DNA of 64,000 nucleotides from NCBI RefSeq assembly GCF_014649655.1, contig NZ_BMTL01000037.1, positions 32,737 through 96,736 of the forward strand, in the 5' to 3' direction. The notes beneath the pieces are model-generated. The model worked only from the letters and a program-made list of their open reading frames with translations, ran no database searches and was not told the origin of the DNA. Positions 42,373-50,848 of this stretch are shown here, piece by piece. Source of the DNA: Streptomyces humidus (GTDB lineage: Bacteria > Actinomycetota > Actinomycetes > Streptomycetales > Streptomycetaceae). The translations under genes were made by a program, and so were the position numbers. Position 1 is the first letter of the stretch, and each line of letters starts with the position of its first letter.

Positions 42373-43002
42373 ATGGAGTCCCAGGTGCGTGGCGGGACCA
42401 GATGGAAGCGCTTCGCTGTGGTCATGGTGCCCAGCGTCGCCGCTACGGCATGCATAGGTGTGGCCCTCGCGCAGGGCGCACTGGCCGCGTCGTTCAGCGT
42501 GTCGGGTCAGTCGTTCAAGGTGACGGCGGACAAGCTCGTCGGCACCGGCTTCGCGCAGTACGGAGCCATCGACTCGGGGTACAACCTCGACGGCAGCAAG
42601 ACGGCTCACCCGGTCGCGGTCTCGGCGTTCAGCAAGGCCGAGATCACGAACATGTGCCAGTCCGTGGTCACGCCGAACATCCCGCTGCTCGGCTCGGTGA
42701 GTCTGACGCTGAAGGCGGGCGGCGAGGGCAAGCCGGTCGAGGCCGACAATCTCTACATCGACGTCGACAACCTCAGTGCCGACGCGACGTTCGAGAACAT
42801 CCGCATCGGTGTGGCGGGCAAGGACCTCAAGGGTCCCGGCATCAAGAGCGGTGACGCCGCCAACCCGTTCGGATTCGGTCAGGACGCCGACAAGGCCACG
42901 CTGACCGACGTGAAGCAGACGGCGTGGGCCACCACTGCCGGAACCTTCAAGCTCAGCGGCCTGAAGATGTCGTTGTCGCAGGGTGTCAAGGAGTGCTACT
43001 AA
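42373..43002 (+). CDS. DUF6230 family secreted/anchored protein
   Basis: The 209-residue protein has an N-terminal signal or anchor (RWKRFAVVMVPSVAATACIGVALAQGALAAS). A beta-rich domain of about 170 residues follows: FSVSGQSFKVTADKLVGTGFAQYGAIDSGYNLDG, KAEITNMCQSVVTPNIPLLGSVSLTLKAGG, LYIDVDNLSADATFENIRIGVAGKDL. It ends in KECY; the two Cys of the mature part (MCQS, ECY) could form a disulfide. Older annotations call such proteins cholesterol esterase, but I see no Ser-hydrolase motif. The strong AAGGAGG ribosome site suggests high expression. First of a three-gene unit. Confidence 0.88.
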   Translation: MESQVRGGTRWKRFAVVMVPSVAATACIGVALAQGALAASFSVSGQSFKVTADKLVGTGFAQYGAIDSGYNLDGSKTAHPVAVSAFSKAEITNMCQSVVTPNIPLLGSVSLTLKAGGEGKPVEADNLYIDVDNLSADATFENIRIGVAGKDLKGPGIKSGDAANPFGFGQDADKATLTDVKQTAWATTAGTFKLSGLKMSLSQGVKECY

Positions 43003-43012
43003 GCACTCTCTG

Positions 43013-43047
43013 ACGGGCGGGGGAGCCGGTGGCGCCCCCGCCCGTCC
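43013..43047 (+). terminator. Hairpin between DUF6230 and DUF6114 genes
   Basis: A 12-bp stem (GACGGGCGGGGG at 43013-43024 with 43036-43047) with an 11-nt loop begins 10 bp after the DUF6230 stop. It may attenuate or stabilise, giving more DUF6230 than downstream product. Confidence 0.65.
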
Positions 43048-43120
43048 AGTCTGAAACCCGGGTCTTCACCGGCAGCACGACTCACCACCACAGAAACGCC
43101 GCACCAGGGAGCTGTTTTCC

Positions 43121-43756
43121 ATGAGCGCCGAGACTCCTGCCGCCTCCGGCCAGTTCACCCGCCGGAGGGAGCAGTTCCGCGCCTGGCGGGGCACCAGGCC
43201 TTTCTGGGCGGGCCTGTTCGTCCTTCTCGCCGGCTTCCCCATCGCCTACTTCCCCTACGCCCACCTCCAAGTGGGCCATCTGACACTGGCGATGGCGACC
43301 ACCGCGGGCGCGGGGTCGCTGATCATCGGCGTGCTGCTGGGCGTCCTGGGCATCAGTCTGTGGTTCCAGAAACACGTGCAGGTCTTCGCGGGTGTGGCGG
43401 CGATCCTGCTGGGTCTGGTGTCCATCCCGGTGTCCAACCTCGGCGGCTTCCTCGTCGGTTTCCTGTTCGCCCTCGTCGGCGGCGCGATGGCGATCGCCTG
43501 GGCCCCGGGCGAACCGCCCGTGCCGGCCCCCGCGCCGGAGGCCGGCACGAACGCCGGGGCCGCCCCGGGAGGCGCGTTCCCCGAGGGCCCCGCCCCGGCG
43601 GACGACCTCGGCACGAACCCGTACAGCACAGGTCCCGCCCAGCCCGAGAGGCCGTCCTTCAGCAAGGGCGAGGGACCGGGCGAGCCGCACGACCTGCACG
43701 ATCTGTCAGGAACGAGCCCGGCCAACGGGGCGAACGGGAGGCACAGTGCCGGCTGA
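43121..43756 (+). CDS. DUF6114 family membrane protein
   Basis: The 211-residue protein has a charged N-terminus (FTRRREQFRAWRGTRPFWAG). Four hydrophobic helices follow: LFVLLAGFPIAYFPY, LAMATTAGAGSLIIGVLLGVLGISLWF, VQVFAGVAAILLGLVSIPVSNL and GGFLVGFLFALVGGAMAIAW. A 75-residue Pro/Gly/Ala/Ser-rich hydrophilic tail ends the protein. DUF6114 genes are regularly found after DUF6230 in Streptomyces. Function unknown; it may export or anchor the DUF6230 product. Its end overlaps the next gene by 11 bp. Confidence 0.88.
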   Translation: MSAETPAASGQFTRRREQFRAWRGTRPFWAGLFVLLAGFPIAYFPYAHLQVGHLTLAMATTAGAGSLIIGVLLGVLGISLWFQKHVQVFAGVAAILLGLVSIPVSNLGGFLVGFLFALVGGAMAIAWAPGEPPVPAPAPEAGTNAGAAPGGAFPEGPAPADDLGTNPYSTGPAQPERPSFSKGEGPGEPHDLHDLSGTSPANGANGRHSAG

Positions 43757-45113
43757 CGAGGTTTCCACCGGGAGCGATGTGGACGCTGCCTGCGTGAGAA
43801 CCACCGGGCCGCGCCACGCGGCACCCAAGAAGCCGCTGTTCACCAGGTTCCACATGCCGGCCGGCAAGGCGATAGCCCTGGCGGCCATGCCGACGGCGGT
43901 CCTCATGGGGATGGGCTTCACGCCCACCCTCGCCAACGCCGACGACCAGCCGTCGTCCAAGAACCTCACGATCGACGAGTACAAGGACTGTGTGGCGGCC
44001 CTGGCGGGCACGGACGCCTCCGCGTCGGCCTCGCCCTCGCCGTCCGCCTCGGAGAGCGCGAGCGAGTCCCCCGACGCCTCCAAGGACGGCGGCAAGGGCG
44101 ACTCCGGCCCTTCGAAGGACACCTCGGGGTCCACGGGTTCCACGGGTGACGCGGGAGGCTCGCCCTCGCCGGATTCAGGTTCCGGCGATACGGCCGAGCC
44201 CGCCCCGTCCGCGTCCTCCTCGCCCGACAAGTCGGCGACGTCCGGCGACACCGCCGCGACGACTCCGTCGGCCGCCGAGACGAGCAAGAACGTCCTGGAC
44301 ACGATCGGCGACGCCCTCACGGATCTGCTCGGCGGCGACAAGTCCGCCGGGACTTCCGGCGCGAGCCCGTCCCCGTCGGCCTCCCCCTCGGCCGACGCCT
44401 CGGACCCGGCCGCCGGCTCGGGCTCGTCGGGTGCCTCCGGTTCTCCGGACGGCGGCTCCCCGGGCACGTCCAAGGACTCCGGCGGTTCCGGCGCCGGCAC
44501 GGTGAAGGACACGGTGAAGGACACCGCCGACAAGCCGAAGGACACGGTCGAGCCCACCGCGAAGGAGACCGGGAACACCGCCGCCGACGCCACGGCCTCG
44601 CCGAGCCCCTCGCCGAGCGCCACCACGAACGCCGACGACTGCCCCGCCGCCACGGACGACGAGGGCGGCATCGACAACAGGGTCCGGCTGCCCGACGACC
44701 CCTGGTTCCTGAACGCCAGCTCGCTGCTCCTCAAGGGCGCGGACTACCAGGGCATAGTCAAGGTGAAGACCGCCAACGGCACGGTCAAGGAAGTGCTGAA
44801 GTACGTCATCTCCGGGGGCACCGACATCGGCGACCTGCACCAGACGGTCAACGACAAGCAGTCGGGCCGCACTTACCACGTGCAGGCCGGCAAGGGCACG
44901 ACGTCCACCATCACCGACGGCGACACGGTCATGTACACGGAGAGCATCTCCGGCAACCTGTTCGGCCTGATCCCGGTGACGTTCAGCCCGAAGAGCCCGC
45001 CCCCGCTCAACATCCCGCTGATCTACTTCACCAAGGCCAAGGTCCAGCAGGCGGGCCAGTTCGGCGGCACGCTCACCGTCCCCGGCCTGCACCAGTACAC
45101 GACCGCCGGCTGA
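43746..45113 (+). CDS. Secreted Ser/Pro/Thr-rich protein with C-terminal beta domain
   Basis: The 455-residue protein begins with about 40 polar residues, then a hydrophobic signal (GKAIALAAMPTAVLMGMGFTPTLANADD). A 250-residue low-complexity region of Ser, Pro, Asp, Gly and Lys follows, with KDTVKDTADKPKDTVEPTAKET repeats. A compact domain of about 135 residues ends it (VRLPDDPWFLNASSLLLKGADYQGIVKVKTANGTVKEVLKYVISGGTDIGDLHQTVNDKQSGRTYHVQAGKGTTSTITDGDTVMYTESISGNLFG). The start is GTG at 43746 with GGGAGG 4 bp before, overlapping DUF6114. I recognise no enzyme. Likely a wall-spanning or exported partner of the two genes before it. Confidence 0.8.
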   Translation: MPADEVSTGSDVDAACVRTTGPRHAAPKKPLFTRFHMPAGKAIALAAMPTAVLMGMGFTPTLANADDQPSSKNLTIDEYKDCVAALAGTDASASASPSPSASESASESPDASKDGGKGDSGPSKDTSGSTGSTGDAGGSPSPDSGSGDTAEPAPSASSSPDKSATSGDTAATTPSAAETSKNVLDTIGDALTDLLGGDKSAGTSGASPSPSASPSADASDPAAGSGSSGASGSPDGGSPGTSKDSGGSGAGTVKDTVKDTADKPKDTVEPTAKETGNTAADATASPSPSPSATTNADDCPAATDDEGGIDNRVRLPDDPWFLNASSLLLKGADYQGIVKVKTANGTVKEVLKYVISGGTDIGDLHQTVNDKQSGRTYHVQAGKGTTSTITDGDTVMYTESISGNLFGLIPVTFSPKSPPPLNIPLIYFTKAKVQQAGQFGGTLTVPGLHQYTTAG

Positions 45114-45150
45114 CCGCCGACGTCACACGCCACTCCGGGAGCCGCAAGAA

Positions 45151-45191
45151 GACCGTGCCCCCGCCGGGTTCCCCCCGGCGGGGGCACGGTC
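45151..45191 (+). terminator. Strong terminator after the DUF6230 unit
   Basis: A perfect 18-bp stem (45151-45168 with 45174-45191, arms starting GACCGTGCCCCCGCC) has a 5-nt loop TTCCC. It lies 37 bp after the third gene. Confidence 0.9.
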
Positions 45192-45221
45192 GTCCTGTGC
45201 CCGGCACGAGCGGAGGGAAAG

Positions 45222-45710
45222 ATGATCGACTTCTCCTTCGAGCCGCGCGCGGACGACGTCTCCTGGTCGTCCGACTGGCGGCCGGAGAACCCGGACCGGC
45301 CCGAGCACCCGGAGCTGACCGGCGCGGACTTCTGCCTGAGCTGCTTCCGGGCAGACGTGCAACTCGTCGTGCACGGTGTGGATCTCAGCCTGCGCACGCC
45401 TGGACTGCCCGTGGTCGACTTCGCGCTGATGCTGGAGTACGCGAGGAGGGAGCTGGAAGCCCGGAGCGGCATCGCGGTGGAGACGAGCGTGACCAGTCAC
45501 GTGTTCTCGCTCAGCCGGGGACCGGAGGTCGTCACCCTTACGACGAACTACGCCTCGGCCGTTGCCGAATCGACCTGGGACGAGCTGCGTCACCTGACCG
45601 ACCGGGCCAAGAGCGAGGCGTTCCGGCTGATCACCACCGCTCATCCGGAACTGCGCGACCACGCGTGGCTGCGCGAGACGGTCGGCACGGAAGCGCCGCC
45701 GACCGCGTGA
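45222..45710 (+). CDS. Hypothetical soluble protein
   Basis: The 162-residue acidic protein (MIDFSFEPRADDVSWSSDWRPENP...) has three Trp near the N-terminus and a FCLSCF motif. A segment ALMLEYARRELEARSGIAVETSVTSHVFSLSRGPEVVTLTTNY and a helical C-terminus (TWDELRHLTDRAKSEAFRLITTAHPEL) follow. No signal or membrane helix. I do not recognise the family. The ATG has GGAGGGAAAG upstream. It lies between two strong terminators, so it is a monocistronic unit; its promoter would have to lie within or just after the hairpin at 45151-45191. Confidence 0.75.
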   Translation: MIDFSFEPRADDVSWSSDWRPENPDRPEHPELTGADFCLSCFRADVQLVVHGVDLSLRTPGLPVVDFALMLEYARRELEARSGIAVETSVTSHVFSLSRGPEVVTLTTNYASAVAESTWDELRHLTDRAKSEAFRLITTAHPELRDHAWLRETVGTEAPPTA

Positions 45711-45728
45711 GCCGACGGCGGAAGAACC

Positions 45729-45761
45729 GAGGGCGCCCCCCTGTCGCAGGGAGGCGCCCTC
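45729..45761. terminator. Bidirectional terminator between the hypothetical gene and pyk
   Basis: A 15-bp stem with one mismatch (45729-45743 with 45747-45761, arms starting GAGGGCGCC) and a TCG loop lies between convergent genes. Confidence 0.85.
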
Positions 45762-45795
45762 AGTGCCGTACGGGCTCCGTCACGGAGCCGCCCGC

Positions 45796-47226
45796 TCAGT
45801 CGCGGGAGCCGCCGCCGAGGTGGTGGACGCGGAGCATGTTGGTGGTGCCGGGGACGCCGGGGGGCGAGCCGGCGGTGATGATGACGATCTCGCCCGGGCT
45901 GAACCGGTTGATCTTGGCGATCTCCTGGTCCACCATGTCGACCATCTCGTCGGTGGTGTTCACGAACGGCACGATGTGCGACTCGACGCCCCAGCTGAGC
46001 GCCAGCTGGTTGCGGGTGCCCTCGTCGGTGGTGAAGGCGATGATCGGCTGGGAGGCGCGGTAGCGGGACAGCCGGCGTGCGGTGTCGCCGGACTGGGTGA
46101 ACGCCACCAGGCCCCGGCCGCCGAGGAAGTCGGAGATCTCGCACGCGGCGCGGGCGATCGAACCGCCCTGCGTGCGCGGCTTCTTGCCGGGCACGAGCGG
46201 CTGCAGGCCCTTGCTCAGCAGCTCCTGCTCGGCCGCGGTGACGATCTTCGACATCGTCTTCACGGTCTCGATCGGGTACGCGCCCACGCTCGACTCGGCG
46301 GACAGCATGACCGCGTCCGCGCCGTCCAGGATCGCGTTGGCCACGTCGGAGGCCTCGGCGCGGGTCGGACGGGAGTTGGTGATCATCGACTCCATCATCT
46401 GGGTCGCCACGATCACCGGCTTGGCGTTGCGACGGCACAGCTCGATGAGCCGCTTCTGCACCATGGGGACCTTCTCGAGCGGGTACTCGACGGCCAGGTC
46501 GCCGCGGGCCACCATGACGGCGTCGAAGGCCGCGACGACGTCCTCCATGTTCTCCACCGCCTGCGGCTTCTCCACCTTGGCGATGACGGGGACCCGGCGG
46601 CCCTCCTCGTCCATGACCCGGTGGACGTCGGCGACGTCCTTGGCGTCCCGGACGAAGGACAGGGCGACCAGGTCGGCGCCCATGCGCAGCGCGAACCGCA
46701 GGTCCTCGATGTCCTTCTCGCTGAGCGCGGGCACGTTGACGGCGGTGCCGGGCAGGTTGATGCCCTTGTGGTCGGAGATGACGCCGCCCTCGATGACGAT
46801 CGTCTTCACCCGGTGGCCCTCGACGTCCAGGACCTTCAGCTCGACGTTGCCGTCGTTGATGAGGATCTGGTCGCCGCGCGAGACGTCGCCCGGCAGGCCC
46901 TTGTAGGTCGTGCCGCAGATCGTCTTGTCGCCGGGGACGTCCTCGGTGGTGATGGTGAACTCGTCACCGCGCACCAGCTCGACGGGACCCTCGGCGAAGG
47001 TTTCGAGGCGGATCTTCGGGCCCTGGAGGTCGGCGAGGACGCCGATGGCCCGGCCGGTCTCCTTGGCGGCGGCGCGCACCCGGTCGTAGCGACCCTGGTG
47101 TTCGGCGTGCGAGCCGTGGCTGAAGTTGAAGCGGGCCACGTTCATGCCGGCCTCGATCAGCGACACGAGCATTTCATGGGAGTCGACCGCGGGGCCGAGA
47201 GTACAGACGATTTTCGAACGGCGCAT
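45796..47226 (-). CDS. pyk: Pyruvate kinase
   Basis: The enzyme converts phosphoenolpyruvate and ADP to pyruvate and ATP in glycolysis. The 476-residue protein has MRRSKIVCTLGPAVDSHEMLVSLIEAGMNVARFNFSHG (start of the TIM barrel), the active-site VPVIAKVEKPQAVENMEDV, VMVARGDLAVEYPLEKVPMVQKRLI, and NAILDGADAVMLSAESSVGAYPIETV. The C-terminal allosteric domain is complete. The ATG at 47226 lacks a ribosome site; a TAGGAT box 6 bp upstream suggests leaderless transcription. Streptomyces often has two pyruvate kinases, and this locus beside ackA-pta matches SCO5423 (Pyk2) from memory. Confidence 0.96.
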   Translation of the reverse strand: MRRSKIVCTLGPAVDSHEMLVSLIEAGMNVARFNFSHGSHAEHQGRYDRVRAAAKETGRAIGVLADLQGPKIRLETFAEGPVELVRGDEFTITTEDVPGDKTICGTTYKGLPGDVSRGDQILINDGNVELKVLDVEGHRVKTIVIEGGVISDHKGINLPGTAVNVPALSEKDIEDLRFALRMGADLVALSFVRDAKDVADVHRVMDEEGRRVPVIAKVEKPQAVENMEDVVAAFDAVMVARGDLAVEYPLEKVPMVQKRLIELCRRNAKPVIVATQMMESMITNSRPTRAEASDVANAILDGADAVMLSAESSVGAYPIETVKTMSKIVTAAEQELLSKGLQPLVPGKKPRTQGGSIARAACEISDFLGGRGLVAFTQSGDTARRLSRYRASQPIIAFTTDEGTRNQLALSWGVESHIVPFVNTTDEMVDMVDQEIAKINRFSPGEIVIITAGSPPGVPGTTNMLRVHHLGGGSRD

Positions 47227-47232
47227 GGGGCG

Positions 47233-47267
47233 ATCCTATCGGTTTGTTTCGCTACGGAATATTCCGT
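47233..47267 (-). promoter_or_regulatory. pyk promoter with a 14-bp palindrome at -35
   Basis: On the minus strand TAGGAT (47233-47238) is a good -10 box placed 6 bp before the ATG. At the -35 position, instead of TTGACA, there is the perfect palindrome ACGGAATATTCCGT (47254-47267). An activator or repressor site overlapping -35 is plausible. Confidence 0.6.
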
Positions 47268-47315
47268 CTGGTGGAAGATACAAATGGGCGGGAGTGTGCT
47301 CAGTTGCTTTCCTGC

Positions 47316-48527
47316 TCAGTTTGTCGTTTTCACCAGTGCGTAGGTCTGTGTCGCGATCTCCAGTTCCTCGTCCGTCGGCACCACGGCGACCGCCACCCGG
47401 GCGTCCGACGGGGAGATCAGCCGCGGCCCGTCGCCGCGCACGGCGTTCAGCCCGTCGTCCACCGCCAGACCCAGGGCGTCCAGCCCGGAGACCGCCGCCG
47501 CCCGCACCGCCGCCGCGTTCTCCCCGACCCCGGCGGTGAACGCGATCGCGTCCACCCGCCCGAGTACGGCGTAATAAGCGCCGATGTACTTCTTCAGCCG
47601 GTGAATGTAGATGTCGAACGCGAGCTTCGCCTGCTCGTCCCCCTCGTCGATCCGGCGTTGGATCTCCCGCATGTCGTTGTCGCCGCACAGCCCGATGAGA
47701 CCGCTCTTCTTGTTGAGAAGAGCATCGATTTCGTCGATGGACATTCCGCCAACGCGCGCCAAATGGAAGATGACGGCCGGGTCCGCGTCCCCGGAACGCG
47801 TCCCCATCACCAGCCCCTCCAGGGGCGTCAGCCCCATCGAGGTGTCCACGCACCGGCCCTTCTCCACGGCGGACGCCGACGCTCCGTTGCCGAGGTGCAG
47901 CACGATGACGTTCACCTCCTCGGGGGCCTTGCCCAGCAGCTTCGCCGTCGCACGGGAGACGAACGCGTGCGAGGTCCCGTGGAAGCCGTAGCGCCGCACC
48001 CGGTGCGCGTCGGCCGTCTCGACGTCGATCGCGTAGCGGGCGGCCGACTCCGGCATCGTCGTGTGGAAGGCGGTGTCGAACACGGCGACCTGGGGCAGGT
48101 CGGGGCGCAGCGCCGTCGCCGTGCGGATCCCGGTGAGGTTGGCCGGGTTGTGCAGAGGGGCGACCGGGATCAGCCGCTCGATCTCGGCGAGGACGGCGTC
48201 GTCGATCACGGTCGGCCGGGTGAAGTGCTTGCCGCCGTGCACGACGCGGTGCCCGACGGCGGCCAGTTCGGGGGAGTCCAGGCCGAGACCGTCCTTCGCC
48301 AGCTCCTCCGCCACGGCCTTCAGGGCGGCGTCGTGGTCGGCGATCGGCGCGCTCTGCTCGCGGGTCTCGCCGCCGGTGGCGAGCGGCGAGTGCTTCAGCC
48401 GGGAGGACCGCTCGCCGATGCGCTCGACGAGGCCGCTCGCCAGCCTGCTGCTGTCCCGCATGTCGAGCAGCTGGTACTTCAGCGACGAGGAGCCGGAGTT
48501 GAGGACGAGGACGCGGGTCGCGCTCAC
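47316..48527 (-). CDS. ackA: Acetate kinase
   Basis: The enzyme interconverts acetate plus ATP and acetyl phosphate plus ADP. The 403-residue protein has the signature VLVLNSGSSSLKYQL, the catalytic VAVFDTAFHTTMPESAARYAI, RRYGFHGTSHAFVS, VIVLHLGNGASASAVEKGRCVDTSMG, and IAFTAGVGENAAAVR. A GTG start at 48527 overlaps the pta stop as GTGA, so pta-ackA is a coupled operon. The next gene on the strand, pyk, starts 89 bp further. Confidence 0.96.
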   Translation of the reverse strand: MSATRVLVLNSGSSSLKYQLLDMRDSSRLASGLVERIGERSSRLKHSPLATGGETREQSAPIADHDAALKAVAEELAKDGLGLDSPELAAVGHRVVHGGKHFTRPTVIDDAVLAEIERLIPVAPLHNPANLTGIRTATALRPDLPQVAVFDTAFHTTMPESAARYAIDVETADAHRVRRYGFHGTSHAFVSRATAKLLGKAPEEVNVIVLHLGNGASASAVEKGRCVDTSMGLTPLEGLVMGTRSGDADPAVIFHLARVGGMSIDEIDALLNKKSGLIGLCGDNDMREIQRRIDEGDEQAKLAFDIYIHRLKKYIGAYYAVLGRVDAIAFTAGVGENAAAVRAAAVSGLDALGLAVDDGLNAVRGDGPRLISPSDARVAVAVVPTDEELEIATQTYALVKTTN

Positions 48528-50626
48528 AGATCGGTCGCCTTCTCGCTGGAGGTGGGGGTCGGGCTCTGGGCCTGGATCGCCGTGATGGCGACGGTGTTGA
48601 CGATGTCCTGGACGAGAGCGCCCCGGGACAGGTCGTTGACGGGCTTGCGCAGCCCCTGCAGCACCGGCCCGACCGCGATCGCGCCGGCCGAGCGCTGCAC
48701 GGCCTTGTAGGTGTTGTTGCCGGTGTTGAGGTCCGGGAAGATCAACACGCTTGCCTGGCCGGCGACTTCGGAGCCCGGCAGCTTGGTCGCGGCGACGGTC
48801 GGCTCGACGGCGGCGTCGTACTGGATGGGCCCCTCGATCTTCAGGTCGGGCCGCCGCCCGCGCACCAGCTCCGTCGCCTCGCGCACCTTGTCGACGTCCG
48901 CGCCCGAGCCGGACGTGCCGGTGGAGTACGACAGCATCGCGATCCGCGGCTCCACCCCGAACTGCGCGGCCGTGGCCGCCGCCTGGACGGCGATGTCCGC
49001 CAACTGCTCCGCGTCCGGGTCCGGGTTGACCGCGCAGTCGCCGTAGACGAGGACCTTGTCGGCCAGGCACATGAAGAACACCGAGGAGACGATGTCGGCG
49101 TCCGGCTTGGTCTTGATGATCTCGAAGGCGGGCCGGATGGTGGCGGCCGTGGAGTGCACGGAACCGGAGACCATGCCGTCGGCCAACCCCTCCTGGACCA
49201 TGAGCGTGCCGAAGTAGTTCACGTCGGACACGACGTCGTAGGCCAGCTCGACGCTGACGCCCTTGTGGGCGCGCAGAGCCGCGTACTTCTCCGCGAAGGC
49301 GTCGCGCAGCTCACTGGTCGCCGGGTCGATCAGCGCGCAGTCGCCGAGGTCGATGCCCAGGTCGGCGGCCTTCTTGCGGATCCGGTCGACGGGCCCGAGC
49401 AGGGTGAGGTCGCACACGCCCCGGCGCAGCAGCACCTCGGCCGCGTGCAGGACGCGCTCCTCGGTCCCCTCGGGCAGCACCACCCGGCGCTTGTCGGAAC
49501 GCGCCTGTTCGAGGAGCTTGTGCTCGAACATCATCGGCGTGACGCGGTCGGTGCTGGGGGCGGAGACGCGCTTGAGCAGCTCGCTCGTGTCGACGTGCCG
49601 CTCGAACAGGCCCAGCGCGGTCTCCGCCTTGCGCGGGGTGGCCGCGTTCAGCTTGCCCTCCAGGGAGAACAGCTGCTCCGCGGTGGGGAAGCTGTTGCCG
49701 GGCACCGACACCACGGGCGTGCCGGGGGCCAGCCGGGCGGCGAGGGTGAGGATCTCGTCCCTCGGGACCTCGCCCAGCGTCAGCAGCACGCCGGCGATCG
49801 GCGGGGTGCCGGCGCTGTGCGCGGCCAGCGAACCGATGACCAGGTCGGCCCGGTCGCCGGGGGTGACCACCAGGCAGCCCGGGGTCAGGGCGTTGAGGAG
49901 GTTCGGCAGCATCGCCCCGCCGAAGACGAAGTCGAGGGCGTCGCGGGCCAGTCCGGAGTCGTCGCCCAGGACCACCCGTCCGCCGAGGGCGTGGCTGATC
50001 TGGGCGACGGTCGGCGCGGAGAGGGCGGGCTCGTCGGGCACGACGTAGCAGGGCACGGGCAGCCGGGTGGCGAGCCCGGCGGCGATCTCCTCCCGGTCCT
50101 CGGGTGCGACGCGGTTGGTCACCATGGCCAGGACGTCGCATCCGAGGCCGTCGTACGCCCGGTAGGCGTTGCGGGTCTCGGCGAGCACCGACTCCGCGGT
50201 CTGCCTGCGGCCGCCGACGACCGGGATCACGGACGCGCCGAACTCGTTGGCGAGGCGCGCGTTGAGCGCCAGCTCGTCCGGGAACTGCGTGTCGGCGTAG
50301 TCCGTGCCGAGGACGAGGACGACGTCGTAGTCGCGGGCGACCCGGTGGAACCGGTCGACCAGGGTGGAGACCAGTTCGTCCACCCCCTGTTCGGCCTGGA
50401 GGGCGGACGCCTCGTGGTAGTCCATGCCGTAGACGGTGGCCGGATCCTGCGCCAGCCGGTAACGGGCGCGCAGCAGTTCGAAGAGCCGGTCGGGCCCGTC
50501 GTGGACGAGAGGGCGGAAGACGCCCACCCGGTCGACCTGCCGGGTCAGCAGTTCCATGACCCCCAGCTCGACGACCTGGCGGCCGTCACCGCGGTCGATC
50601 CCCGTCACGTACACACAGCGGGTCAC
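48524..50626 (-). CDS. pta: Phosphate acetyltransferase, long form with N-terminal P-loop-like domain
   Basis: Pta interconverts acetyl-CoA and acetyl phosphate. The 700-residue protein has three parts. A dethiobiotin-synthetase-like N-terminal domain (CVYVTGIDRGDGRQVVELGVMELL; the loop lacks a Walker A lysine) precedes a DRTGG-type domain (PGCLVVTPGDRADLVIGSLAAHS). The catalytic PTA_PTB domain follows (FEHKLLEQARSDKRRVVLPEGTEERVLHAAEVLL ... MLSYSTGTSGSGADVDKV ... DLNTGNNTYKAVQRSAGA). The GTG at 50626 has GGAG 7 bp upstream. Coupled with ackA; divergent from pfkA. Confidence 0.95.
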   Translation of the reverse strand: MTRCVYVTGIDRGDGRQVVELGVMELLTRQVDRVGVFRPLVHDGPDRLFELLRARYRLAQDPATVYGMDYHEASALQAEQGVDELVSTLVDRFHRVARDYDVVLVLGTDYADTQFPDELALNARLANEFGASVIPVVGGRRQTAESVLAETRNAYRAYDGLGCDVLAMVTNRVAPEDREEIAAGLATRLPVPCYVVPDEPALSAPTVAQISHALGGRVVLGDDSGLARDALDFVFGGAMLPNLLNALTPGCLVVTPGDRADLVIGSLAAHSAGTPPIAGVLLTLGEVPRDEILTLAARLAPGTPVVSVPGNSFPTAEQLFSLEGKLNAATPRKAETALGLFERHVDTSELLKRVSAPSTDRVTPMMFEHKLLEQARSDKRRVVLPEGTEERVLHAAEVLLRRGVCDLTLLGPVDRIRKKAADLGIDLGDCALIDPATSELRDAFAEKYAALRAHKGVSVELAYDVVSDVNYFGTLMVQEGLADGMVSGSVHSTAATIRPAFEIIKTKPDADIVSSVFFMCLADKVLVYGDCAVNPDPDAEQLADIAVQAAATAAQFGVEPRIAMLSYSTGTSGSGADVDKVREATELVRGRRPDLKIEGPIQYDAAVEPTVAATKLPGSEVAGQASVLIFPDLNTGNNTYKAVQRSAGAIAVGPVLQGLRKPVNDLSRGALVQDIVNTVAITAIQAQSPTPTSSEKATDL

Positions 50627-50713
50627 GCGAGCTCTCCGTTTCCTTCCGGGACAGTCTGTCGGCGCTCGGCCCGGACGGTCGGCCCGGGCTCTTTCCGGCG
50701 CACAAAAATCGCC

Positions 50714-50723
50714 CACCTAGGTG
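50714..50723. promoter_or_regulatory. CACCTAGGTG palindrome in the pta-pfkA intergenic region
   Basis: A perfect 10-bp palindrome lies 13 bp upstream of the pfkA -35 box and about 90 bp before the divergent pta start. It may be an operator for either gene; no family can be assigned. Confidence 0.4.
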
Positions 50724-50735
50724 AGCAGATCCCTC

Positions 50736-50764
50736 TTGACAATACCCCCGGCCGTGGTTAAGGC
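50736..50764 (+). promoter_or_regulatory. pfkA promoter
   Basis: A consensus TTGACA (50736-50741) and TAAGGC (50759-50764) are separated by 17 bp. Expected start is near 50771, giving a leader of about 78 nt. It lies upstream of pfkA and divergent from pta. Confidence 0.75.
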
Positions 50765-50848
50765 GCCCATCAGCGACAGTCCGCTCGGCGGCGTGAAACA
50801 ATCGGATCCGGCTCACCGGCAACGACAGCGAGCAGGAGACACAGCACG

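Noticed and set aside
42373..43002. Cholesterol esterase label for the DUF6230 protein
   Set aside because: No GxSxG nucleophile elbow or catalytic triad is visible.
43392..43745. In-frame upstream extension of the secreted Ser/Pro-rich protein
   Set aside because: It lies entirely within the DUF6114 gene in another frame and would bury the signal peptide.
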